A program made the position numbers and the translations under genes. Below, one piece after another: positions 1 to 6,267 of a stretch of DNA of 11,762 nt. The notes under the pieces are model-generated. The model was not told where the DNA came from. It made no database searches and saw nothing but the letters and a program-made list of their open reading frames with translations. The stretch is from Blastocatellia bacterium (lineage in GTDB: Bacteria; Acidobacteriota; Blastocatellia; Pyrinomonadales; Pyrinomonadaceae): contig DNND01000101.1 in the NCBI GenBank assembly GCA_003488005.1, positions 1 through 11,762 of the forward strand. The letters run 5' to 3'. The stretch's first letter is position 1. Each line of letters starts with the position of its first letter.

Positions 1-68
1 CTACCGCGGACGGTACTGACCTCGTTGCCACTGCGAGGCTTTTAATTCAAACTGCATCACCACCACTA
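1..68. repeat. Right end of a truncated BIME-like palindromic element
   Basis: Bases 1-24 match the right arm of the elements at 4154-4187 and 5669-5705, in the order CTACCGCGGACGG then TACTGAC. Bases 25-68 continue to match the sequence after the second element, so 1-68 aligns without gaps to about 5680-5747 at roughly 80% by eye. The left half is outside the window. This stretch is the 5' flank of the glycine cleavage operon. I see no glycine riboswitch or convincing promoter in the available 126 bases. Confidence 0.75.
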
Positions 69-90
69 AACAAAGTCAGTTTGCGGTCAG

Positions 91-113
91 CGAACTTGAA
101 ACTTGAAACTTGG
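91..113. repeat. Heptamer tandem repeat upstream of gcvH
   Basis: Three consecutive 7-bp units, GAACTTG, AAACTTG and AAACTTG, end five bases before the gcvH Shine-Dalgarno sequence. On the same strand the unit is a close variant of the GAAACTC units inside gcvPB at 3356-3390, with T/C at one position. The array forms part of the operon leader; no function can be read from it. Confidence 0.8.
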
Positions 114-126
114 TTGCGGAGGAATC

Positions 127-519
127 ATGGCGAACATTCCGGAAGACCTGCACTACAGCAAGGACCACGAGTGGGTTCGCGTTGACGGCAACATCGCGAT
201 CGTCGGGATCACCGACTACGCGCAGGACTCCCTCGGCGATGTCGTTTATGTCGAGCTGCCCAAACCCGGCGAGAAGTTTACCGCCAACGAATCGTTTGGT
301 TCAGTCGAATCCGTGAAAGCCGTTTCTGAAGTCTTCTCGCCCGTTTCCGGCGAAATAGCAGAAGCTAATGACTCGCTCACCGATGCACCTGAAAAGGTGA
401 ACACCGATCCGTATGGCGATGGCTGGATGATACGCGTGAAGATGTCGGCGCCGGGCGAAGTGGACAGCCTGCTGACTGCCGCCGAATACGAAGACTTTAC
501 GAAAGGTGACACGGAGTAA
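127..519 (+). CDS. gcvH: Glycine cleavage system H protein (lipoyl carrier)
   Basis: This is the cytoplasmic shuttle of the glycine cleavage system. Its lipoyl group accepts the aminomethyl moiety made by glycine decarboxylase (GcvP) and passes it to GcvT, then is reoxidised by dihydrolipoyl dehydrogenase. The 130-residue product has the usual family length. It opens with the typical H-protein segment HYSKDHEWVRVDG and continues VGITDYAQDSLGDVVYVELP. The lipoylation motif GSVESVKAVSE places the modified lysine at K64. The ATG at 127 is preferred because GGAGGA at 118-123 is well placed before it. The frame stays open to a TTG at 103, but that start would translate the heptamer array and lacks a ribosome site. 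It is the first gene of a tight operon: the next start lies one base past its stop. gcvT is not visible and may lie upstream. Confidence 0.97.
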   Translation: MANIPEDLHYSKDHEWVRVDGNIAIVGITDYAQDSLGDVVYVELPKPGEKFTANESFGSVESVKAVSEVFSPVSGEIAEANDSLTDAPEKVNTDPYGDGWMIRVKMSAPGEVDSLLTAAEYEDFTKGDTE

Positions 520-520
520 A

Positions 521-1858
521 TTGCGTTACATACCGAACTCGCCTGAAGAGCGGGCTGAAATGCTGCAACACGTCGGCCTCAACTCGGCTGATGAACTATT
601 TGATTCCATTCCGCAGGAACTACGCTTAACCCGAAATCTGAACACGCCCTCGGCGCTTTCCGAGATCGAACTGCTGGCCGGTTTTGACAAGCTGGCTGAA
701 CAGAATCGCGCAGCGAAACGAACAAGTTTTCTCGGCGCCGGCGCTTATCAACATTACATTCCCACCGTAGTCGATCACATCATTTCTCGCTCGGAGTTTT
801 TCACCGCCTATACGCCTTACCAGCCGGAAATTTCGCAAGGCACGCTGCAAGCGATTTTTGAATTCCAAACACTCGTTTGCCAACTGACTGGTTTGGAAGT
901 GGCGAACGCTTCGATGTACGACGGATCGACCGCGCTCGCAGAAGCGGTGTTGATGGCCGAGCGCGTTACCAAGCGAACAAAAGTGATTGCCTGCGGCGCC
1001 ATCCATCCGGAGTATCTCGACGTCGTCACAACTTACGTGCAGCATGCGGGCATTGAGCTGGCGCGAGCGGAGCTTGATTCTGTAACCGGCCAAACATCCG
1101 ACGTTGCGGATCTGATTGACGACAACACCGCCGCGCTGGTGGTGCAGTCGCCCAACTTTTTCGGCTGCATCGAAGACGTCGCGGCACTGGCAGAACAAGC
1201 GCATGCAGCCGGCGCTTTGTTGATTGTCGCGGTGACCGAAGCTATCTCGCTTGCTTTGCTCAGATCGCCGGGAGCTTGCGGCGCCGACATAGTCGTCGCT
1301 GAGGGCCAATCGTTCGGCGTTCCACTTTCGTTTGGTGGCCCATACGTGGGCCTATTTGCAACGCGCGAAAAATATGCGCGCCAGATTCCCGGCCGTTTGG
1401 TTGGTGAAGCCTATGACAAACAAGGCCGCCGCGGTTTTGTTCTGACTCTTGCCACGCGCGAGCAACACATTCGTCGTGAGAAGGCCACTTCAAATATTTG
1501 CACCAACGAAGGCCTGATTGCGTTGGCAGCCACGGTTTATCTGGAAACGATGGGGAGGCGCGGGCTTCAAGAAGTCGCCCAGCAATGCGCGCAGAAAACG
1601 GCTTACGCGGCCAAACAAATTGCTGCGCTCGAAGGATTCTCAGTTCCCTTCTCTGCGCCGCGCTTTAACGAGTTTGTGGTGCGCGCTCCGCAGCCTGCGA
1701 AAGAATTGCTGGCGCGCCTGGCGTCGGAGAGAAACATAACGGGTGGGTTGCCGTTATCGCGTTACTTCAAGGATCGGCCAAATGAATTTCTGGTTTGTGT
1801 AACCGAAATGAATTCGCGCGCCGACATCGATGCGCTGGTTGAGGGGCTTCGCTCATAA
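521..1858 (+). CDS. gcvPA: Glycine dehydrogenase (decarboxylating) subunit 1, GcvPA
   Basis: This is the N-terminal-half subunit of the two-subunit P protein. With GcvPB it decarboxylates glycine using pyridoxal phosphate and moves the aminomethyl group to lipoyl-GcvH. The product of about 445 residues has family hallmarks: the start RYIPNSPEERAEML, then FLGAGAYQHYIPTVVDHI, AYTPYQPEISQGTLQ, NASMYDGSTALAEA and TSNICTNEGL. I chose TTG at 521 because it yields the canonical MRYIPN-type N-terminus and has CGGAG at 512-516 just upstream. An in-frame GTG at 506 would add five residues, overlap gcvH by 14 bp, and has no good ribosome site. The PLP lysine is expected in GcvPB, not here. Unusually, gcvPB does not follow directly: a small exported-protein gene starts 12 bp after the stop. 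Confidence 0.96.
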   Translation: MRYIPNSPEERAEMLQHVGLNSADELFDSIPQELRLTRNLNTPSALSEIELLAGFDKLAEQNRAAKRTSFLGAGAYQHYIPTVVDHIISRSEFFTAYTPYQPEISQGTLQAIFEFQTLVCQLTGLEVANASMYDGSTALAEAVLMAERVTKRTKVIACGAIHPEYLDVVTTYVQHAGIELARAELDSVTGQTSDVADLIDDNTAALVVQSPNFFGCIEDVAALAEQAHAAGALLIVAVTEAISLALLRSPGACGADIVVAEGQSFGVPLSFGGPYVGLFATREKYARQIPGRLVGEAYDKQGRRGFVLTLATREQHIRREKATSNICTNEGLIALAATVYLETMGRRGLQEVAQQCAQKTAYAAKQIAALEGFSVPFSAPRFNEFVVRAPQPAKELLARLASERNITGGLPLSRYFKDRPNEFLVCVTEMNSRADIDALVEGLRS

Positions 1859-1870
1859 GCAAGGTCGGAT

Positions 1871-2362
1871 ATGAGTATTCGTCTTTCTTTTGCAGGTGCT
1901 TGTGCATTTTCTTTGTTGACGACTCTGAGCAGCGCTGCACAAAGCTCGGTAACGGATAGCGAGCATGCACCGCGTAAACCGCAACCGGCCTGTCCCATAA
2001 TCAGCGTCTCCTGCCCTTCGTCCTTCGAAGATGGTGAGGCAATTACGTTCACCGCAAATGTTGTCGGTGGAAATCCAAGTGTCGTCCCCAGTTATTACTG
2101 GACTATTGCAGTCGGCCGGATTATTCAGGGTCAAGGAACGTCCGCGATTAAAGTTGATACCCTGGGTTTCGGCCGCACCTTCACGGGTACTGTGAGTATT
2201 GGAGGGTTTGATCAGAGTTGCCCGGCAACAGCATCATGTTCAATTCTCCCCGGAACCCCTCCGGCGCCCGCTATGCTGTTTGATCGGTATTACCCAAAGT
2301 CGCTTGGCGCCGCCGTGCCAAGGAAAACACACAGCCGACGAAAGACGAGAAGGCTACATTGA
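1871..2362 (+). CDS. Small secreted protein with PKD-like (Ig-fold) domain, inside the gcv operon
   Basis: The 163-residue product starts with a likely Sec signal peptide: R4, a hydrophobic stretch at about 6-20, and small residues ending SSAAQ near 25. Residues 40-125 resemble the PKD-like domains common in exported Acidobacteria proteins: CPIISVSCPSSFEDGEAITF, TANVVGGNP, YYWTIAVGRI, GQGTSAIKVDTLGF, then FDQSCPATASC. Four cysteines (CP..SC and SCP..SC) could form disulfides outside the cytoplasm. A Pro-rich stretch (GTPPAPA) follows, then FDRY and a basic tail (SRRKTRRLH). In related proteins, as I recall them, this linker leads into a longer C-terminal domain, so the tail may be a truncation or frameshift remnant. 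It sits 12 bp after gcvPA and 6 bp before gcvPB, so it is probably co-transcribed. An exported protein has no obvious role in a cytoplasmic complex. Function unknown. Confidence 0.75.
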   Translation: MSIRLSFAGACAFSLLTTLSSAAQSSVTDSEHAPRKPQPACPIISVSCPSSFEDGEAITFTANVVGGNPSVVPSYYWTIAVGRIIQGQGTSAIKVDTLGFGRTFTGTVSIGGFDQSCPATASCSILPGTPPAPAMLFDRYYPKSLGAAVPRKTHSRRKTRRLH

Positions 2363-2368
2363 TTAGTC

Positions 2369-3943
2369 ATGTCTGAAATCACAAAAGTCACGTCGCACAT
2401 CAACCCGAACGAGAGCTTGATCTTCGAGCGCTCGCAGCCGGGGCGCATTGGCTATCGTCTGCCGCCGCTCGATGTCGACGAACAAGCGATTGAGAAACTG
2501 ATTCCAAAAGCGTTTCTGCGAGACGACGATCTTGAAGGCGTCCCGGAAGTCAGCGAAGTGGATATCATTCGTCACTTCGTGCGCATGTCTACCTGGAACT
2601 ACTCCATCGATCAGGGCATGTACCCGCTCGGCTCGTGCACGATGAAATACAATTCGCGGCTGAACGAAAAGGTCGCGCGCATTCCCGGGTTTGCAGGCTT
2701 GCATCCGTTGACTGAGGCTGAGGATGCCCAAGGCGCGCTCGAAGTTATTTACGAACTGCAACAGCATCTCGCTGAAATTACCGGACTGCCCGGAATTTCA
2801 TTGCAGCCCGCGGCCGGCGCGCATGGCGAGATGACCGGAGTCATGATCATTCGCGCATTCATCGACGCGCGTGACGGCGAAGCCGGCTCTGCAAAACGAC
2901 GCACGATGCTGATTCCCGATTCCGCCCACGGCACAAATCCGGCCTCGGCTCATCTGTCCGGCTTTTCAGTCAAAACAATTCGCTCGACGGCCGAGGGGCT
3001 TACGGACCTCGATCATTTGCGCGAGCTTTGTTCGCATGGCGAAGTTGCGGGACTGATGTTGACGAATCCCAACACACTCGGATTATTTGAAAGGAACATT
3101 CAGGAAATATGCCGCATCGTGCATGAGGCGGGCGGGTTGGTTTACATGGACGGCGCGAACATGAACGCGCTGGTGGGCGTTGCACGACCGGGCGACATGG
3201 GCGTCGATGTTATTCACCTGAACCTGCATAAGACTTTCTCAACGCCGCACGGTGGTGGTGGCCCAGGCTGTGGACCATGCTGCTGCACGAAGGAACTCGA
3301 ACCCTTTCTACCCGTTCCAAGAATCATCAAAACCGAAGGCAGCATTAACGCCGTTCAAACTCCAAACTCGAAACTCGAAACTCGAAACTTCGTTCTCAAA
3401 CTGGACTTTGATCAGCCGCAATCGATCGGCCGCGTCAAAGCTTTCTTTGGTAACTACGGCATGATGCTGCGCGCCCTGGCTTACATACAAACGCATGGCA
3501 ACGATGGGCTGCGCGAAGCAACCGAAGCCGCAGTGCTCAACGCGCGCTACATTGCACATGGGCTGACTAGTGACTATGACAAGCCCTACAACAATCCGCC
3601 GATGCATGAAGTCGTCTTCACCGACAAACGCCAAACGCGCAAAGGCGTACACACGCTCGACATTGCCAAGCGTCTGATCGACTACGGCTTTCATCCGATG
3701 ACAATCTACTTCCCGCTGATTGTTCAGGGGGCAATGTTGATTGAGCCAACTGAATCGGTGGGCCTCCAGGAACTCGATCAGTTTATCGAAGCCATGCGTT
3801 CGATCGCGCGCGAGGCAGTTGACGATCCTGAACTAGTATTGAATGCACCGCACACGACGCGCATCGGACGCCTCGACGAAGCCGCCGCCGCCCGCAAACC
3901 AGTGCTCCGCTGGAAACCTAAAGCGAAAGCCGACGCCGCCTAA
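2369..3943 (+). CDS. gcvPB: Glycine dehydrogenase (decarboxylating) subunit 2, GcvPB
   Basis: This PLP-bearing subunit of the two-subunit P protein pairs with GcvPA. The 524-residue product shows FERSQPGRIGYRLP near the N-terminus, YPLGSCTMKYNSRLNE, LQPAAGAHGEMTG, PDSAHGTNPASA, and the PLP lysine region DVIHLNLHKTFSTPHGGGGP with K288 as the expected Schiff-base lysine. Two oddities stand out. First, between PVPRIIKTEG and FVLKLDFDQPQSIG, where homologues have a short connection, the protein carries INAVQTPNSKLETRN. That stretch is encoded largely by five 7-bp repeats at 3356-3390. Second, the Gly-rich loop after the PLP lysine reads GPGCGPCCCTKEL, with C301 and C304-C306. No strong Shine-Dalgarno precedes the ATG, and the upstream stop is six bases away, so translational coupling is plausible. 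The Lys/Ala-rich tail ends the protein normally. Confidence 0.97.
   Translation: MSEITKVTSHINPNESLIFERSQPGRIGYRLPPLDVDEQAIEKLIPKAFLRDDDLEGVPEVSEVDIIRHFVRMSTWNYSIDQGMYPLGSCTMKYNSRLNEKVARIPGFAGLHPLTEAEDAQGALEVIYELQQHLAEITGLPGISLQPAAGAHGEMTGVMIIRAFIDARDGEAGSAKRRTMLIPDSAHGTNPASAHLSGFSVKTIRSTAEGLTDLDHLRELCSHGEVAGLMLTNPNTLGLFERNIQEICRIVHEAGGLVYMDGANMNALVGVARPGDMGVDVIHLNLHKTFSTPHGGGGPGCGPCCCTKELEPFLPVPRIIKTEGSINAVQTPNSKLETRNFVLKLDFDQPQSIGRVKAFFGNYGMMLRALAYIQTHGNDGLREATEAAVLNARYIAHGLTSDYDKPYNNPPMHEVVFTDKRQTRKGVHTLDIAKRLIDYGFHPMTIYFPLIVQGAMLIEPTESVGLQELDQFIEAMRSIAREAVDDPELVLNAPHTTRIGRLDEAAAARKPVLRWKPKAKADAA
3356..3390. repeat. In-frame heptamer array within gcvPB
   Basis: Five consecutive 7-bp units are visible: CAAACTC, CAAACTC, GAAACTC, GAAACTC and GAAACTT. 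Because 7 is not a multiple of 3, the array reads through all three phases and encodes TPNSKLETRN-type sequence. The reading frame of gcvPB is preserved. The unit is the same family as the leader array at 91-113. Confidence 0.9.
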
Positions 3944-4030
3944 GCGACGAATCCGACTGAAACTGAAATCTTGGAACTGCTTGACTGGGCTGGGGCCTTG
4001 CTTCTCAACCCAGACTCACCCAGCGCCGTG

Positions 4031-4187
4031 ATGAGGTCAGTACCGTCCGCGGTAGCGGATGGGTTTCCTTATTGCCAATTGTCGATTGCCGATTTCCGAT
4101 TGGTGTCTGGCGCTGGAGCCAGTTGACACTCGGCAGTCGCAAAAAATCCCGAGACCCATCCGCTACAGCGGACGGTACCGACCTCAT
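4031..4187. repeat. Complete BIME-like composite palindromic element (copy 1)
   Basis: Two 34-bp arms, 4031-4064 and 4154-4187, are inverted with two mismatches around an 89-bp centre. Each arm is itself REP-like: CCGTCCGC (4043-4050), loop GGTA, GCGGATGG (4055-4062) forms an 8-pair hairpin with one G:T pair. The centre starts with five 7-bp units (4071-4105: ATTGCCA, ATTGTCG, ATTGCCG, ATTTCCG, ATTGGTG) and has a decayed inverted counterpart at about 4119-4139. It occupies most of the 294-bp gap after gcvPB. No open frame of its own, no transposase and no target duplication are visible. It could affect 3' ends of the gcv transcript, but it lacks a T-tract. Confidence 0.88.
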
Positions 4188-4209
4188 GACAGACGCACAC
4201 TCTCTTTCC

Positions 4210-4237
4210 ATTTACGATTTACGGTTTAAGATTTAGG
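4210..4237. repeat. Heptamer array abutting the flavoprotein start codon
   Basis: Four 7-bp units, ATTTACG, ATTTACG, GTTTAAG and ATTTAGG, run directly into the ATG at 4238, so the whole immediate 5' leader of the flavoprotein gene is repeat-derived. The last unit gives a weak AGG that could serve as ribosome site for the in-frame ATG at 4247. Confidence 0.8.
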
Positions 4238-5464
4238 ATGATTCCGATGATCTCTCAAACAGATCGCCGAGGCTTTCTTGGCGGCGCGTTGGCAACAAGC
4301 GCGCTCCTCATGGCGACGCGCTCGCGGGCGCTCGCAATCGCGTTCGATCAAGCGCGCCATCTCGCGCCCGTGAAGGTCTCGCGCGATCGCGTCATTCGTG
4401 AGGTTGTCGGACTCCGACCCTATCGACCCGAGGGATTTAGAGTTGAGGCTGAGCGAGTTGGCAACAAACTGTTGGTCCATAACTACGGCCACGGCGGCGC
4501 CGGCATCACGCTCTCCTGGGGCACTGCAGCGTTGGCCTTGGATTTAACCCGCGATTTCCTGATTGGACGGCCCACCTCAGCGGGCGCGGTCGCGCCATCG
4601 AGCGGCGCAGTGAGGTCAATACCGTCCGCGGTAGCCGATGGGTCTCGCCGATTGTCCACGCGTCCTCTTCACTTCGCCGTCCTCGGCTGCGGCGTCAACG
4701 GACTTTCAACCGCGCGCCTGCTGCAACGCCAGTTCGGGGGCACCGTAACCATCTATGCGAAAGACCTGCCGCCCGAAACCACTTCCAACATCGCCGGCGG
4801 TTTCTGGTCCCCGACTTCAGTTTTTGACGACACAGTTGTCACCACAAAATTTACCGAACAGTTTCGGCTTGCGTGCCGCATCTCTAATCGCGCATTTCAA
4901 AATCTCGTCGGACCGGACTACGGCGTGCGCTGGATCGACACTTTTGACCTGCTGCGCGATGAGACTTCGCTCGCCCGCCAACTTACGGGCGGCGACGATC
5001 TCTATCCCGCAAGAGAAATTCATCGCGACCCGGATCATTACTTTGGCTTCCCTTACGTGAAGCAGTTCAGCACCATGCTGATCGAGCCGCCCGTTTATCT
5101 CAACGCCCTGTTGCGTGACTTCTATATTGCCGGCGGCAAATTGGTGGTGAAGGAATTTCGCAGTCGTGAAGAAATCAATCGTCTGCCCGCGCAAGTTATC
5201 TTCAACTGCACCGGCCTCGGCGCCAAAGCGTTATTTGATGATCAGCAATTGGAACCAGTGCGCGGCCAACTGGAAGTGCTGTTGCCGCAACCGGAAATTG
5301 ACTACTGTTATCTCGGCGGCGGCGAATATATGTTCCCACGCCACGACGGCATCGTCCTCGGCGGCACCTGGGGGCACGGCGACTGGTCGCTCACACCTAA
5401 GCCCGAGCAGACCACCTCAATCCTCCAGTCACATGCGGAGATCATGAAAGGCCTGAAGTCGTGA
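4238..5464 (+). CDS. Tat-exported D-amino-acid-oxidase-like FAD oxidoreductase, apparently circularly permuted
   Basis: Residues 8-33 look like a Tat signal (TDRRGFLGG, hydrophobic stretch, RALA), so the protein probably acts in the periplasm. A Rossmann FAD-binding motif starts late: FAVLGCGVNG, with G150, G152 and G155. It is followed by YAKDLPPETTSNIAGGFW and, near the end, a family-typical PRHDGIVLGGTWGHGDW. In D-amino-acid oxidases the block GLRPxRP...NYGHGGxGxTLSWG is C-terminal and supplies the substrate Arg and flavin contacts. Here it is N-terminal (VVGLRPYRP 56-64, HNYGHGGAGITLSWG 81-95), and the protein stops exactly where that block would follow (ILQSHAEIMKGL). The parts are therefore present in permuted order. 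Residues 126-140 (RSIPSAVADGSRRLS) are encoded by a REP-like repeat arm. Start is ATG 4238; ATG 4247 is possible. The substrate is likely an amino acid or amine, but unproven. I recall similarly arranged homologues, so this may be a wider family. Confidence 0.85.
   Translation: MIPMISQTDRRGFLGGALATSALLMATRSRALAIAFDQARHLAPVKVSRDRVIREVVGLRPYRPEGFRVEAERVGNKLLVHNYGHGGAGITLSWGTAALALDLTRDFLIGRPTSAGAVAPSSGAVRSIPSAVADGSRRLSTRPLHFAVLGCGVNGLSTARLLQRQFGGTVTIYAKDLPPETTSNIAGGFWSPTSVFDDTVVTTKFTEQFRLACRISNRAFQNLVGPDYGVRWIDTFDLLRDETSLARQLTGGDDLYPAREIHRDPDHYFGFPYVKQFSTMLIEPPVYLNALLRDFYIAGGKLVVKEFRSREEINRLPAQVIFNCTGLGAKALFDDQQLEPVRGQLEVLLPQPEIDYCYLGGGEYMFPRHDGIVLGGTWGHGDWSLTPKPEQTTSILQSHAEIMKGLKS
4610..4658. 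repeat. Solitary REP-like arm translated in the flavoprotein linker
   Basis: Bases 4610-4643 match the left arm of the composite elements (GTGAGGTCA, ATACCGTCCGCGGTAG, CCGATGGGT) with a few substitutions. The following bases up to about 4658 resemble the start of the 5514-5735 element's centre (GATTGTC). The hairpin would be CCGTCCGC at 4622-4629, loop GGTA, GCCGATGG at 4634-4641. There is no inverted partner nearby. It is read in frame as SIPSAVADG. Confidence 0.85.
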
Positions 5465-5513
5465 GTCCTGTTCTCCTTGCAGACGGTCTTCAGCCTTCCA
5501 ATACAAGTACTAT

Positions 5514-5735
5514 TGCAGTTTGATTCGAGGCTACCGAGTGGCAATGAAGTCAGTACCGTCCGCGGTAGCGGATGGGTTCGGTGATTGTCGATTGGCAATT
5601 GCCGATTTCCGATTGGTGTCCAGCGATCGGGCCAATTGGCAATCGGCAATCGAACGTCCGCAATGTCGGAACCCATCCGCTACCGCAGACGGTACTGACT
5701 TCATTACGACAGCGAGGGCTTTAATTCGAACTACA
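5514..5735. repeat. Complete BIME-like composite palindromic element (copy 2)
   Basis: The core arms, 5543-5579 and 5669-5705 (37 bp each), are inverted with one mismatch. Outside them a weaker symmetry continues for about 30 bp each side: TGCAGTTTGATTC at 5514 faces TTCGAACTACA ending at 5735. The outer right part matches bases 25-56 of this window. The centre holds five 7-bp units (5584-5618: ATTGTCG, ATTGGCA, ATTGCCG, ATTTCCG, ATTGGTG) and their inverted counterpart at 5632-5652, so a nested hairpin is possible. It shares arms and inner array with the copy at 4031-4187. It fills most of the 388-bp gap before the next gene. Both strands are open across it, which yields spurious reading frames. 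Confidence 0.88.
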
Positions 5736-5852
5736 TCACTACCAGCCACGAGTTAACAGTTGACGGCTCTTTCATTCTGGCGTAGAAGCATTTCGGCGAA
5801 ACTAATACTCCAAGCAGGCGCTACCTCAGCAACCATAATTAGGAGTCTCCCT

Positions 5853-6248
5853 ATGTCAGACGAGTCATCTTCACCTTCAAGAGTCGAGACCGAACAGTTG
5901 CTGCGGCAGATGACAGACGAATGGGCCAAGGCGCTTGTTCGCGGTGATGGCGAATCGCTGGGCCTGATAATGGCCGACGACTTTTATTTTGCTTACCCGT
6001 TTGAGGGAGACGGCAAAGAGCAATTCATTGACGACGTCACCTCCGCTGAGATCAAGGTCGAACATCTCAATCGGGAAAACGTTGATATTCGCATCTGGGG
6101 CAACACCGCGATTGCGACGTGCAAAGATTCAACCCGCTGGTTTTACAAAGGGCACGATTACAGTGGTCACTTCAAGGTCATGCATGTCTATGCTCTGCGG
6201 AATGAAAAGTGGCAACTTGTTTCAGTCCAGGCTTGCCCGATCTCTTAG
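5853..6248 (+). CDS. SnoaL-like / DUF4440-type NTF2-fold protein
   Basis: The 131-residue product has the small NTF2-like pattern: an N-terminal helix (TEQLLRQMTDEWAKALVRGD), then LGLIMADDFYFAYPFEGDGKEQFIDDV, then strands NVDIRIWGNTAIATCKDSTRW, YSGHFKVMHVYALRNEKWQLVSVQ. The turn AKALVRGDGESLGLIMADDF and the terminal RNEKWQLVSVQACPI are typical of DUF4440/SnoaL-like proteins. These include small-molecule binding or isomerase-like members and many of unknown role. Start ATG 5853 is supported by AGGAG at 5841-5845 with 7-base spacing; the open frame extends upstream to about 5760 but without a ribosome site. No signal peptide. It stands alone between a repeat element and a convergent gene 19 bp away, so context gives no substrate. 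Confidence 0.8.
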   Translation: MSDESSSPSRVETEQLLRQMTDEWAKALVRGDGESLGLIMADDFYFAYPFEGDGKEQFIDDVTSAEIKVEHLNRENVDIRIWGNTAIATCKDSTRWFYKGHDYSGHFKVMHVYALRNEKWQLVSVQACPIS

Positions 6249-6267
6249 CGCCCCTGCTTCGCCTTAC

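Noticed and set aside
1..126. Glycine riboswitch upstream of gcvH
   Set aside because: The visible leader is a repeat element end plus a heptamer array; no tandem aptamer-like structure is seen, though one could lie further upstream.
626..1309. 227-codon minus-strand reading frame opposite gcvPA
   Set aside because: It is a shadow of a clearly conserved gene, and its translation shows no recognisable domain.
3984..4015. Rho-independent terminator after gcvPB (CTGGG...CCCAG)
   Set aside because: The stem is only about five pairs with a long loop, and no T-tract follows.
4071..4105. CRISPR array from regularly spaced short repeats
   Set aside because: The units are direct 7-bp tandem repeats without unique spacers, and no cas genes are present.
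4018..4200. Insertion sequence with terminal inverted repeats
   Set aside because: The inverted arms enclose only 89 bp with no transposase frame, and no target-site duplication flanks them, so a BIME/MITE-like element fits better.
5520..5756. Small proteins on both strands across the second palindromic element
   Set aside because: The frames are open only because the arms and heptamers lack stops; both strands give the same SVPSAVADG-type translation and no ribosome sites are seen.
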